From Bifidobacterium sp. (GTDB taxonomy: Bacteria; Actinomycetota; Actinomycetes; Actinomycetales; Bifidobacteriaceae), in contig NZ_JALCLM010000001.1 in assembly GCF_022647885.1 (NCBI RefSeq), positions 434,001 to 498,000 of the forward strand: a stretch of 64,000 bases of DNA. Direction: 5' to 3'. The translations under genes were made by a program, and so were the position numbers. Shown in pieces: positions 44,592 through 53,669 of the stretch. Below the pieces are notes generated by a model, which had not been told where the DNA came from, searched no databases, and saw only the letters and a list, made by a program, of their open reading frames with translations. How positions within the stretch are numbered: position 1 is the stretch's first letter; the number at the start of each line of letters is the position of its first letter.

Positions 44592-44693
44592 GTCAACTCC
44601 TTAATAGTAGTGATGCTGTTCTTTTCTTTGCTTCGTAGCAATGGCAATGGTTTCGTGAGGTTATTTCACAGAAATCATTATCCAAAATCGAAA

Positions 44694-44727
44694 CTAACAT
44701 TATGTTAGCACTAACAAATGGTTAGTG
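44694..44727. promoter_or_regulatory. Tandem dyads, probable HxlR operator
   Basis: CTAACAT-T-ATGTTAG (44694-44708) and CACTAAC-AAATG-GTTAGTG (44709-44727) abut each other between the divergent genes. Repeated TTAG/CTAA half-sites are what an HxlR/YodB-type redox repressor binds. It should control both genes. Confidence 0.65.
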
Positions 44728-44749
44728 AAAACGGTCGTGTCGGATTAGA

Positions 44750-45193
44750 ATGGGCGATATGGATACTCCAACAGCAATTGATAGCAACGCCGAGGCGGCA
44801 GTAGGACGATGTCACTCGAAGCTCAGCGATGCATCGAGTGAAACAATGCAATACAACGTGTTTTCAGATCGTTGTATTTCTCGCAAGTTGCTCACAGATG
44901 TTTCTCGGCGTTGGAGTGTGCTTATTCTCTCGTCACTGAGAGTAGGGCCGAAGCGTTTTGGAGAGTTGAAAGATGCTATAGCAGGCATGAGTGAGCGTAT
45001 GCTCTCTATCACCTTGAAGACCCTGCTCCACGATCATTTGGTAGTGAGAGTTGGCACCACGGTTTGCTCAACGTATGAGTTAACTCCAGCGGGGTTGTTG
45101 ATAGCTGAAAAGGCCGATGAGCTGTTTGAAGCTGTTTATAGCGCATTAGACAGCATGGATCCGCAGGATCTCGCCGCCGCAGCAGCGCAATGA
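44750..45193 (+). CDS. HxlR-family transcriptional regulator
   Basis: The protein has 147 residues. The HxlR winged helix begins SRKLLTDVSRRWSVLILSSL and carries GPKRFGELKDAIAGMSERML. A Cys at the start of the domain (DRCISRK) matches the position of the redox-sensing Cys in YodB-type members. It probably represses the divergent reductase and itself in response to oxidants or electrophiles. Starts at 44750 or 44759 are both possible. Confidence 0.9.
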   Translation: MGDMDTPTAIDSNAEAAVGRCHSKLSDASSETMQYNVFSDRCISRKLLTDVSRRWSVLILSSLRVGPKRFGELKDAIAGMSERMLSITLKTLLHDHLVVRVGTTVCSTYELTPAGLLIAEKADELFEAVYSALDSMDPQDLAAAAAQ

Positions 45194-45255
45194 GTGTAGC
45201 GCAGCGCTGTCGGAATTGAGTTCCTGCGTATCTCTTTCAAGAGAACATATTGCAA

Positions 45256-46110
45256 TTACATTTCTTGATGACTGCGTGGATCAAAATCTCCACGGCTACC
45301 GTCTGGGCTGTCTAATCCAGCGAAAGCTGCACGATCCTCATCGTCGAAGTCGAAACTCATTACGTCAAGGTTCTCAATTTGGCGGGATGGTGTAGCGGAC
45401 TTAGGGATTGGGATGTCACCGTAATCCACATGCCACCTGAGAACCACCTGAGTGGGTGTAACGCCATGCTTCTGCGCTACCGACACAATAGTAGGATCTT
45501 TCACCGTTTCGCCGCCTCGACGCAAAGGACTCCATGCTTCAGTAATGATGCCATGTTTGTCGTCATAAGCTTTTAAGTCTTGTTGCTGCCAATACGGGTG
45601 TAGCTGAATTTGGTTGACTGCGGGAGTGACGCCAGTTTCCTTGACGAGACGATCAATGTGCTCAGGAAGAAAGTTACTCACACCAATATGCTTAATTAGG
45701 CCCCGATCTTTGAGCTCAATCAGTGTCTGCCAAGCTTCGACGTATTGGTTTTCGATTGGATTTGGCCAATGAATCAGATACAAATCAATATAATCGAGAT
45801 CCATGCGGAGCAAGCTCTCCTCGATAGTCTCGACAGCTTGGTCATGATTATGGTAGCGGCCTGGGAGTTTCGAAGTCACAATAATGTCTTCGCGGGGCAC
45901 TCCACTTTGGTGTATAGCTTTGCCAACAGTCCCTTCGTTGTCATAGTTAACTGCGCTATCCAGCAACCGGTAACCGTTGTTAAGTGCTGATTCAATAGCG
46001 GTTGAACCATCGAAACCGCGAAGTTTGTATGTACCAAATCCGATGGCAGGCAATACCAGACCATCGTTGGCTGTGAGATTAGGCAGGGTCTGATTTTCAG
46101 ATGATGTCAT
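45256..46110 (-). CDS. Aldo/keto reductase
   Basis: The protein has 284 residues with a TIM-barrel fold. The catalytic tetrad is visible: Asp and Tyr in RLLDSAVNYDNEG, Lys in VTSKLPG and His in LIHWPNP. The C-terminal cofactor site IPIPKSATPSRQIENLDV is present. It reduces aldehydes or ketones with NADPH; 2,5-diketo-gluconate reductase-like members are its closest type. GAGGGA before 46110 fixes the start; the frame is open to 46191. Confidence 0.92.
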   Translation of the reverse strand: MTSSENQTLPNLTANDGLVLPAIGFGTYKLRGFDGSTAIESALNNGYRLLDSAVNYDNEGTVGKAIHQSGVPREDIIVTSKLPGRYHNHDQAVETIEESLLRMDLDYIDLYLIHWPNPIENQYVEAWQTLIELKDRGLIKHIGVSNFLPEHIDRLVKETGVTPAVNQIQLHPYWQQQDLKAYDDKHGIITEAWSPLRRGGETVKDPTIVSVAQKHGVTPTQVVLRWHVDYGDIPIPKSATPSRQIENLDVMSFDFDDEDRAAFAGLDSPDGSRGDFDPRSHQEM

Positions 46111-46417
46111 AGTTCCCTCTTTCTCTGTTAGAGCGTGCGTCGCAAAGTTGCAGCGGCGTTCTGGGGGAGGGATGCATCGAATGTGCAGCACAGCTCGTGA
46201 CTGCTTTGCTGTTTGATGGCACCCTCAACACTACTTATTGTAATTCTGGCCTGTGGATTAGTCAGATGTGTTCATGCAGGGCGTGGTTGCCACGGCGCAG
46301 TCGAAGCTTGATTCGGGCGACCAGTGTGTAAGCAAGTGTGATTCAGAGAATGGTGAATTACGGCGTTGCTGGGTTACTGCCGCGCGCGTGACCCAGCATT
46401 CGTAGCTCAGCCTCAAG
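46111..46417. other. Gap with one hairpin
   Basis: No gene is seen in this 307-bp gap. TGCTGGGTTAC pairs with GTGACCCAGCA (46367-46398, one G-U) just past the 3' end of the permease gene and may end its transcript. The aldo/keto reductase promoter is expected near 46120-46200. Confidence 0.4.
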
Positions 46418-47857
46418 CTATTGCTTAAGGGAGGTGCTTTCAAGAGTATTCATCTTGGAGTGCTTAGCGGCGTACAAGAAATACACTATGAAACCGAGTG
46501 CAAACCACACTGCGAAACGTACCCAAGTCTCCCAATTGAGTCCGGCAATAAGCACACCACAAAAGATAATCGCAATCAACGGTGTGAAAGGAACTCCTGG
46601 AGTTTTGAAGCCACGTTGCATTTCTGGGTGCTTATGACGCATCCAGATAATTCCGGCTGAAACGATAATGAATGCCGAGAGTGTGCCGATGTTCACCAAT
46701 TCAAATAAGACGTTGATATTGATGAGTCCTCCCGCAATGGCTGTAGCAATACCGAAAAACCATGTTCCTTTGAAAGGCGTGCGATACTTTGGATGAATCT
46801 CACCAAAGAATTTGGGGAATAAACCGTCTCGACTCATGGAGTAGCAGATGCGTGATTGGCCATATAGCTGCACCAGCATGACCGTGGTCATACCAATAAG
46901 CGCGCCGAAATCGACAATTAGCGCAAGCCAATTCATGCCTGTTTTGAGTATGACGCCTGCAACGGGAGCGTCGATGAACTTTGCAAATTCTGGAAATTTC
47001 ACTACGCCGGTCATAATCAGCGTCATCACAATGTAGAGCACTGTGGAAACCGCCAGAGATAGCAAAATGCCTTTCGGTAGGGTTTTCTTCGGTTCGATGG
47101 TTTCTTCAGCGCTGGATGAGACGGCATCAAACCCGATGAAGGAGAAGAATACGATTGAGGCCGCAGGGATGATCCCCATCGGAACAGTGCTGTTGTGCTT
47201 GAAGGAGTACCACCCGTATGGTGAGAATGGTTGCCAGTTAGAGGGTTTAACGTACCACACCACGCATGCGATAAATAATACGATTACTGCCAACTTGATG
47301 CCCACCATAATGTCGTTTGCACGACGAGTTTGGTTGATGCCGACGGACAACAGCCAAGTGATGAGCAGCACCACTATAAAACCTGGAAGATTGAAATATG
47401 TGGTAACTCCAGTGGTGGTTCCATAAGCCGCAGTGAGCTCCACAGGCAGATTGATACCGAAGCCTTGCAATAATTTCGTAAAATAACCAGACCATCCTGC
47501 AGAAACCGTGGCCGCTTGTAACGCGTATTCGAGTATGAGATCCCATCCAATAACAAAAGCGACCACTTCGCCGAATGCGATATATGAGTAGGTATATGCG
47601 GAGCCTGAAACTGGTGCCATAGATGCAAATTCTGCGTAGCACAGTCCGGCGAACCCGCAACAAATAGCTGCAAGGACGAAGGACACGGAAAGGGCAGGTC
47701 CTGCAGTAAGAGCACCTTTACCGGTGAGCACAAAAATGCCGGTGCCGATAATCGCTCCGATTCCCAGCAATGTCAGGTCGAGTGTGCGCATTGTTCGGCG
47801 CAACGGTGTCGACTGTTCGACAAGCTCTTTGACGTTCCTTTTGCGGAAATAATCCAC
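46418..47857 (-). CDS. APC-family amino-acid permease, cationic amino-acid transporter type
   Basis: The protein has 479 residues with about twelve to thirteen transmembrane helices. LTLLGIGAIIGTGIFVLTG in helix 1 and FIGFDAVSSSAEETIEPKKTLPKGI are hallmarks of the cationic amino-acid transporter subfamily. The start is GTG at 47857 with GGGGG six bases before it. The frame is open to 47962, but those upstream ATG codons lack ribosome sites. Confidence 0.88.
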   Translation of the reverse strand: MDYFRKRNVKELVEQSTPLRRTMRTLDLTLLGIGAIIGTGIFVLTGKGALTAGPALSVSFVLAAICCGFAGLCYAEFASMAPVSGSAYTYSYIAFGEVVAFVIGWDLILEYALQAATVSAGWSGYFTKLLQGFGINLPVELTAAYGTTTGVTTYFNLPGFIVVLLITWLLSVGINQTRRANDIMVGIKLAVIVLFIACVVWYVKPSNWQPFSPYGWYSFKHNSTVPMGIIPAASIVFFSFIGFDAVSSSAEETIEPKKTLPKGILLSLAVSTVLYIVMTLIMTGVVKFPEFAKFIDAPVAGVILKTGMNWLALIVDFGALIGMTTVMLVQLYGQSRICYSMSRDGLFPKFFGEIHPKYRTPFKGTWFFGIATAIAGGLININVLFELVNIGTLSAFIIVSAGIIWMRHKHPEMQRGFKTPGVPFTPLIAIIFCGVLIAGLNWETWVRFAVWFALGFIVYFLYAAKHSKMNTLESTSLKQ

Positions 47858-48071
47858 TGCAATCCCCCGATAGATATTTGCGTTCATGCGATGAGCAAGA
47901 TGGCTACGCGACCGTCGGTATTGTAACTGAATTGTGCAGGTATATGAAGCTGCGGTGTCCATTAGTGAGACACAGGCTCATCATCCGGCGTCAGCGGGTG
48001 TTTTTGTAAGGGTGGCAAGCAGTATATGTGCACACAAGCACATGTGTGTTGCCCTATTCACGAGGTAGCTT

Positions 48072-48184
48072 CGTTTCTGTAGGGATCACAAACTATAACG
48101 AGCTAAAAATTGTCTAAGAACGGCGGAATGACGGTAGAGTATCTTCGCAATAATCCTGATTAGCGGGCAAATCCCTACACAAGA
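48072..48184. repeat. Dispersed inverted-end element, copy C
   Basis: The left end CGTTTCTGTAGGGAT differs by one base from copy A; the right end has ATCCCTACACAAG. The central CGGCGGAAT is at the same spacing as in copies A and B. Its right end overlaps the left arm of the long copA-side hairpin. The arms are unlike those of the other copies. Confidence 0.75.
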
Positions 48185-48255
48185 AACTGTGCGTATGAGC
48201 ATGTGAGGGCAAGCAAGATAGCCTGTTCACATGCTCATACGCACAGTTTCTTGTG
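48178..48255 (-). terminator. 29-bp perfect hairpin after copA
   Basis: Perfect 29-bp arms (48178-48206 and 48227-48255) with a 20-base loop lie just downstream of the copper ATPase stop. It lacks a T-run, but its position fits transcript ending or 3' protection. The left arm begins within repeat copy C. Confidence 0.7.
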
Positions 48256-48265
48256 ACAAGGTCAC

Positions 48266-48466
48266 TTAGGCGGCGTATGAGGCGGGGTCTTTGTCAAAGC
48301 TTTCAGCGCAGTGAGTGCTGCAGAAATAGTAGTGCTTCCCATCGTGTTCTCGACTGGCTGCAGCCGTGGAAGGATTAACACTCATGCCGCAGACAGGGTC
48401 CTTGAAAGACTCGGCTTGTTGTGCACCCTGATCTGTTGATTCTTGGTGACGGTGAAATATTGACAT
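48266..48466 (-). CDS. Possible independently translated YHS-domain protein inside copA
   Basis: An in-frame ATG at 48466 is preceded by AAGGG at ribosome-site spacing, and the 66 residues from there make a complete YHS unit. It may be a former separate gene, now fused, that is also translated alone as a small metal carrier. This overlaps the copA entry and is a hypothesis. Confidence 0.3.
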   Translation of the reverse strand: MSIFHRHQESTDQGAQQAESFKDPVCGMSVNPSTAAASREHDGKHYYFCSTHCAESFDKDPASYAA

Positions 48467-51148
48467 GGTATTCCCTTCTATTTCTTGTTGATGGACCTGT
48501 TGGTCAGCGAGCTGCTTGCTGTCGTGTGGCGGTTCCACCATATGACTGCTTGCTGTTGGTGCTGGCAAGAATTGAGTTTGTGGCTGAGCAGAGTGTTGGG
48601 ACGATGCCAGACTTGTGGATGGGAAATTCGCATCAAGTTGTAGCCCTCTGAGCCGGTTAGCGTTAATAACCACTGATAGTGAGGAGAATGCCATTGCAGC
48701 TCCAGCAATCATGGGGTTAAGCAGTATGCCAAACATGGCGTACAGCGCACCGGCGGCCACAGGAATGCCTAATCCGTTGTATCCGAAGGCGAACCAAAGG
48801 TTTTCCTTGATATTGCGCATCGTGGCTTTGGAAAGGGTTATAGCATTCACGGCACTACTGAGTTTGCCTGACATCAACGTGATATCGCTGGATTCAATAG
48901 CCACATCAGTCCCGGTTCCTATAGCGAAACCCACGTCTGCTTGAGTTAAGGCCGGTGCATCGTTGATGCCATCGCCAACCATGCCTACGAGCTTGCCCTG
49001 AGATTGTAGATTGGCAATGGCGTCAGCTTTATCACCTGGAGAAACTTGGGCAATGACATGGGCAATACCAACTTGTGCTGCTATTGCATTCGCTGTTATA
49101 GCATTGTCGCCACTGGCCATCCAGACTTCGACACCTTGAGATTGTATAGCGGCGATTGCCTGTGCCGAATCAGCTTTGACGGTATCGGCAACAGCTAGTG
49201 CGGCAACGAAGGCGCCATCAACCGCCGCCAGTACAGTAGTTTTGCCTTGTGATGCGAGATCTCGCAGTGAAGAGGCGAGGTCTGATGATGCGTGTGGATC
49301 TGGCGAATCAAGCTCCCAATGCATACCGCTGACGCCGCGCTCCTCTAATAACTCTTGGCTGCCAATGAGGATTTCGTGCCCATTCACAGTGGAGAGTATT
49401 CCTCTACCGGTGAGTGCTTCGAAGTGTTGTGGTGATGAAAGTTTGAACTCGCGAGATTTGGCTGCATCGACGATCGCATGCGCCAGCGGATGCTCAGATG
49501 GTTCTTCTGCTGAAGCAATCAATGCAAACGTGTCATCGTCCAAATGAGCAGGAACTATGTCGGTAAGTTGGGGTTTGCCCTCAGTAATAGTTCCTGTTTT
49601 ATCAAGAATCAGTACATCCAGCTTATGAGCGTTTTCAAGGACTTGTGCAGATCGTATCAGTATGCCTGACTGCGCACCTTTTCCTGTAGCAATGGTGACA
49701 GAGAGTGGAGTAGCGATGCCCAATGCGCATGGGCAGGCAATAACTAATACTGAGACTGCGGCTATGAGTCCGTGTAGAGCTTGTGGTGCAGGACCGAGGA
49801 ACCACCAAGCTACAAAAGTCCAAATAGCTATGATGATGACTGCCGGGACAAAGTATTGAGCAATGGTGTCCGCTAAACGTTGGATAGGCGCTTTCGAAGA
49901 TTGTGCCTGCCTCACCAGTCCGATAATATGCGCCAAGACGGTGTCCTTGCCCACTTTGCTGGCACGGTATTGCAAAGTGCCGTTGCCGTTGACAGTAGCG
50001 CCTATAACTTGGTCATTAACCGTCTTTGAAACCGGCATGGATTCACCGGTAATCATGCTTTCGTCTACGCCAGAAGATCCCGAGATGACTACTCCATCCA
50101 CTGGAAATTTTTCACCGGGACGTATGGCAATAACATCGCCAACTACGACCTTATCCGCAGGAATTTCCTCAATGTGCCCATCTTCTCGCACCACTCGTGC
50201 TGTGCGAGGGTTAAGACCAATCAGAGATCGAATGGCCTCTCCTGTGCCAGCTCGCGCCTTAGCTTCCAAGAGTTGGCCCAAAATCATCAAGGTAATGATG
50301 GTGCCCACAGACTCGTAGTAAGGCTCGCGTGAACCTGAAGGCAGAATTTGTGGAGCGACCGTTACCACCAGACTGAAGAGAAAAGCTGCTGAGGTGCCAA
50401 GCGTAACTAAAGAATTCATCTCTGCAGAACGGTGTGTGAGAGCCAGCCAGCCAGTTCGATGCACTGGCCATCCTGAATAGAACATCACTGGTAATACGAG
50501 TACCAACTGTACCCAGGGATTCATTAGCACCATTGGCGTCCAATGCCCGAGAATGGGGTGAAACATTGTAGCTACAAATACGGGCAGTGTGAAAACGATG
50601 CCCACAATTAGTCGCGCCCAAAGACTCTTAATCTCTTGCGCTCTTGATTCATCTTCAGTGTGTTGAGATAGTAGCGGGTCTGACTCATGAGACATGACAG
50701 TCGTTGTGTTGATGTTGTCAGGGTGTGAGGTCTGATGTTCACTTACGGCTGTAGTGGGAGTTGTGTCATCATTTGATTGCTCACGCACTATGATTTTTCC
50801 GTGCAACATATTCATGCCACAGGCAAAGGGATATTCGCCTGCTTGTAGCGGGCCGAGATTAAGTGTACTGCGCTTGAAAGCGGGAAGCATGGTATCGATG
50901 CCGAGTTCTGAGAACACCACGTGGGATGAGCATTCGCCATCTTCCTGACGATCGAATTCGAGTATGACAGGTATTCCTGCGGATACCTCAATCGTAGAAG
51001 GGGAATACCCACCTTTGACAGTGATAGATACCTGTTGCGTACCCTGCTGAATCGTGGCACGCGCTGCATGCTGAGGTGACAACAGGAGCCAGATAACCAG
51101 TAGGGTCAGCGCCAGTGCTGCCAGAATAACGATGATGCCGGTTTCCAT
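48266..51148 (-). CDS. copA: Copper-exporting P-type ATPase with N-terminal cupredoxin-like and C-terminal YHS domains
   Basis: The protein has 960 residues, against about 750-800 for usual CopA. It begins with a membrane helix and a cupredoxin-like domain (about 30-125; [10 protein letters not shown] with Cys, Met and His ligands). The P1B ATPase core follows, with GESMPVSKT, the transport motif [17 protein letters not shown], the SEHPLAHAI histidine and [11 protein letters not shown] linker leads to a YHS domain ([18 protein letters not shown]) in the last 65 residues. There is no N-terminal heavy-metal-associated domain, so the cupredoxin and YHS parts may replace it. It is divergent from csoR and should be induced by copper. 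Confidence 0.93.
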   Translation of the reverse strand: METGIIVILAALALTLLVIWLLLSPQHAARATIQQGTQQVSITVKGGYSPSTIEVSAGIPVILEFDRQEDGECSSHVVFSELGIDTMLPAFKRSTLNLGPLQAGEYPFACGMNMLHGKIIVREQSNDDTTPTTAVSEHQTSHPDNINTTTVMSHESDPLLSQHTEDESRAQEIKSLWARLIVGIVFTLPVFVATMFHPILGHWTPMVLMNPWVQLVLVLPVMFYSGWPVHRTGWLALTHRSAEMNSLVTLGTSAAFLFSLVVTVAPQILPSGSREPYYESVGTIITLMILGQLLEAKARAGTGEAIRSLIGLNPRTARVVREDGHIEEIPADKVVVGDVIAIRPGEKFPVDGVVISGSSGVDESMITGESMPVSKTVNDQVIGATVNGNGTLQYRASKVGKDTVLAHIIGLVRQAQSSKAPIQRLADTIAQYFVPAVIIIAIWTFVAWWFLGPAPQALHGLIAAVSVLVIACPCALGIATPLSVTIATGKGAQSGILIRSAQVLENAHKLDVLILDKTGTITEGKPQLTDIVPAHLDDDTFALIASAEEPSEHPLAHAIVDAAKSREFKLSSPQHFEALTGRGILSTVNGHEILIGSQELLEERGVSGMHWELDSPDPHASSDLASSLRDLASQGKTTVLAAVDGAFVAALAVADTVKADSAQAIAAIQSQGVEVWMASGDNAITANAIAAQVGIAHVIAQVSPGDKADAIANLQSQGKLVGMVGDGINDAPALTQADVGFAIGTGTDVAIESSDITLMSGKLSSAVNAITLSKATMRNIKENLWFAFGYNGLGIPVAAGALYAMFGILLNPMIAGAAMAFSSLSVVINANRLRGLQLDANFPSTSLASSQHSAQPQTQFLPAPTASSHMVEPPHDSKQLADQQVHQQEIEGNTMSIFHRHQESTDQGAQQAESFKDPVCGMSVNPSTAAASREHDGKHYYFCSTHCAESFDKDPASYAA

Positions 51149-51224
51149 GTGATCCTCAAACTTTCTTGACGGCCAATGGTCTATATGGGTGTAGACGAAT
51201 TATTGCTAAGTATGTTATATACCA

Positions 51225-51245
51225 TATACCCCTATAGGGTATAAT
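51225..51245. promoter_or_regulatory. CsoR operator overlapping a -10 box
   Basis: TATACCC-CTATA-GGGTATA (51225-51243) is a dyad of the CsoR type (A/T ends, central G and C runs). A TATAAT box (51240-51245) for csoR overlaps its right half. The site lies between divergent copA and csoR, so copper-free CsoR can shut both. Confidence 0.75.
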
Positions 51246-51302
51246 GCAATAAGAAATCAGCTAGTCGATAAAGCTAACTGTGTGTGGTCGAAAGGTTTAA
51301 CG

Positions 51303-51692
51303 ATGTCTACGAGAGATACAGCAAACAGCAGGCAAGCGCTTGCTCAACACAGCACGGATGCGGAAGCTAAGTTGAGCGCGAACATGATTCACCGCGAGGA
51401 GAGTGGGAAGAGCCATGGTTACGTGGCCGATAAGCAACGCGTTGCGGCACGCTTGAAAAGAGTCGAGGGACAAGTGCGTGCCATCACGCGCATGGTTGAA
51501 GATGACACTTACTGTATAGACGTGCTGACACAAATTTCAGCCTGTGATAAAGCGCTGAAATCAGTCGCACTGCTGCTGCTCAATGATCATCTCAACCACT
51601 GTGTACGCACCGCCGTCAGCCAGGGGGGTGACATTGCGGATGACAAACTCAAAGAGGCGGAGGATGCCATCGCGCGTTTAGTACGTTCCTAG
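51303..51692 (+). CDS. csoR: Copper-sensing repressor CsoR
   Basis: The protein has 129 residues. The all-alpha CsoR/FrmR fold carries the Cu(I) triad Cys71, His96 and Cys100, with exactly the 25- and 4-residue spacing of CsoR. The N-terminal 40 residues are a polar extension beyond the usual core. The start at 51303 has GAAAGG seven bases before it. Copper binding releases the operator to induce copA and csoR. Confidence 0.93.
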   Translation: MSTRDTANSRQALAQHSTDAEAKLSANMIHREESGKSHGYVADKQRVAARLKRVEGQVRAITRMVEDDTYCIDVLTQISACDKALKSVALLLLNDHLNHCVRTAVSQGGDIADDKLKEAEDAIARLVRS

Positions 51693-51694
51693 GT

Positions 51695-52972
51695 TTAGAT
51701 TATTGGAGCTATGGCAGTTGGTGAGCCTACAACGATTTCAGTCTCGGATACTGCTTCACCGTTAGCGTTGAGTCTGAATACATTCAATCTGCCTGTGGTC
51801 TGATTGGCAACGAACAGCAGGTTAGCAATCGCCTTAATGTGGCGTGGCCGGCCGCCGCCACTGCTGAAACTGCGGGTGGAAGAGGTATTACTGGTGGCTG
51901 ATTGCACCGGATAAGACAGCTGTTCGCCATCCCATCTCAAGGTGACGATCCTATCCGAACCGCGCAGCCCAACATAGCAATACCCCGAAGTGGACATAGC
52001 AGATTCTTGAGTAGTTGAAGTTGCAGATGGACTTGTGAGCGTGGCATCGCTGACGAAGGCGAGTGAGGCTGCCTGGTCTGCTGCATCTGCGTCGAGCCCT
52101 AGGCGTTGAACATGACTGAATCCAGAGCTAAGAGCGTCCTCACCTGACGCTGGAATCTCGGGAGCGTAGATATCCACAGTCGAGCTCCATTCATCAACGA
52201 CTGCGACATTCCAGCCAATCTTGGGATTGTTGGCTGGTAACAAATGCAAATCTCTAGGTCCGGTACCAGGGGCGCATTCAATGGAGGACACGCGATCCAG
52301 TCGGTTGCCGTTCCAACGGTGAATATGTATCTGATCCGCGCCGAGATCTGTGGTGAGTATTCGACCGTCTGGAAGCGGCAATATCCAATGAGCATGGGGG
52401 CATTCTTGTGCGGGCAAGGGGCCATGTCCTTCATTGGTCAACACCTGTTCGCAATCGCCAATATGGCCATCTGAATCCACAGGGTGTACGCAGACATGTC
52501 CATCGCCGTAGCATGCCACTATCAGATGTGCTTGGCCGTATTGATCACGAGACAAGGCGAGATGTGTAGGGGTGTTGCCATCTACAGCAACGCGAGAGAT
52601 TGGGGTGAGATGTATGCCATCGGTGCCCTCTTCCACCTTGAGCGAAACTACTTCATTGCTGAATTCCAACGGAGCGTACACGACAGAGTTATCGAGCATT
52701 AACCAGGTGGGTGAAGGAAGTTCTGCAAGGAGACCGCGATGCTCAATGTCAATGGCTTTCAGATGCTGAAGAGATGACTGAGTTGGAGCAATGTTGCCCG
52801 ACGAATCGGTGGGAGCATGATTTGGTGTATTCGCAGGAACTGTAGCGCGAACCCAGTCAATGCCTAAGCAATCGCCGCCTCCTTGCTGTCCAAATCCGCC
52901 GATAAGCATGTCTATCGTGTCGCCCGCATGCTCATGCTTCGTTGTCGTATGCTGTTCCTCGGTGTCTTGCAT
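51695..52972 (-). CDS. Lactonase-family seven-bladed beta-propeller protein
   Basis: The protein has 425 residues. It resembles 6-phosphogluconolactonase of the YbhE type, with repeated blade motifs such as LTTDLGADQIHIHRW, APGTGPRDLHLLP and SGGGRPRHIKAIANLLFVANQ. The Glu/His active-site positions cannot be assigned with confidence. A Ser/Thr low-complexity insert lies at about 310-330. AAAGGGG precedes the ATG. It converges with csoR with only two bases between the stops. Bifidobacteria lack a complete oxidative pentose route in many species, so another lactone substrate is possible. Confidence 0.8.
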   Translation of the reverse strand: MQDTEEQHTTTKHEHAGDTIDMLIGGFGQQGGGDCLGIDWVRATVPANTPNHAPTDSSGNIAPTQSSLQHLKAIDIEHRGLLAELPSPTWLMLDNSVVYAPLEFSNEVVSLKVEEGTDGIHLTPISRVAVDGNTPTHLALSRDQYGQAHLIVACYGDGHVCVHPVDSDGHIGDCEQVLTNEGHGPLPAQECPHAHWILPLPDGRILTTDLGADQIHIHRWNGNRLDRVSSIECAPGTGPRDLHLLPANNPKIGWNVAVVDEWSSTVDIYAPEIPASGEDALSSGFSHVQRLGLDADAADQAASLAFVSDATLTSPSATSTTQESAMSTSGYCYVGLRGSDRIVTLRWDGEQLSYPVQSATSNTSSTRSFSSGGGRPRHIKAIANLLFVANQTTGRLNVFRLNANGEAVSETEIVVGSPTAIAPII

Positions 52973-53669
52973 TGCCGCGTACCCCTTTGTCCGTTAATAG
53001 AGCCATCTGCTGTGTTGCTCGACTTTTGCCTCACATGTCAGCTGCATTCTATTCCACTTGTACGAATAATTCTTCTATCTCATGCAGTCCTGGTGAATCG
53101 CATGTCACGGTCGAGCATTATGAGGGCGGGTAGCGTAGCGATGCTATGGATGCCAAGAGTGGTCCTGCCTAGATTTGCAGTGCCTACGGAAGATGCTCGG
53201 TGAAATCAACAGCTGATGAAGTATGAAATCTACGGCCAAAGTATGTGCTCGGAAAACTTGATGTACGTCATCACAATACGTCTCAGCAAAGCTCAATAAG
53301 ACTCATGAGGTAGACTGGATTGGCTTTGTGGCGCGCTGATTGGTACACGATATCGATCTGAGGGGAGAGTCCCGCGCCATTTCGCGCAGGCTTGGTGATT
53401 GCGTTTCAAGCTTCCCTCACATGGGACCGTAAGTAGTTTTGCTGCCTGAAACGCCTGTGATATTTACATCACCATATCGTTCGGGAACGGTTATTCCCGT
53501 CCGTCGATGACACGATGAGAACCGCATATCGACATGGCATGTACAGCGCTTGGAAGCGCGCAATGGTGTTGATGCACCGTACTGAGAGCCTTGATAACTG
53601 CGCTGATTGACCTAGTAAGTCAAGTTGGCTATATCCACTTGACGGCGATAGGAGCTGAACAAGAACATA
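52973..53669. other. Long gap with a possible folded RNA and a dyad
   Basis: No convincing gene is seen in nearly 700 bp. At 53359-53419 TGAGGG pairs with CCCTCA around two inner hairpins (CGCG / CGCG and GCTTG / CAAGC), a three-way-junction layout. Further on are CGGGAA/TTCCCG, GCGCTT/AAGCGC and the dyad GTCAAGT / ACTTGAC (53619-53643) just before the transporter. They look regulatory for the following gene. No known riboswitch core was recognised. Confidence 0.35.

Noticed and set aside
52883-53203. 106-codon plus-strand frame at the lactonase start
   Set aside because: It overlaps the lactonase gene on the other strand and has no start signal or recognisable domain.
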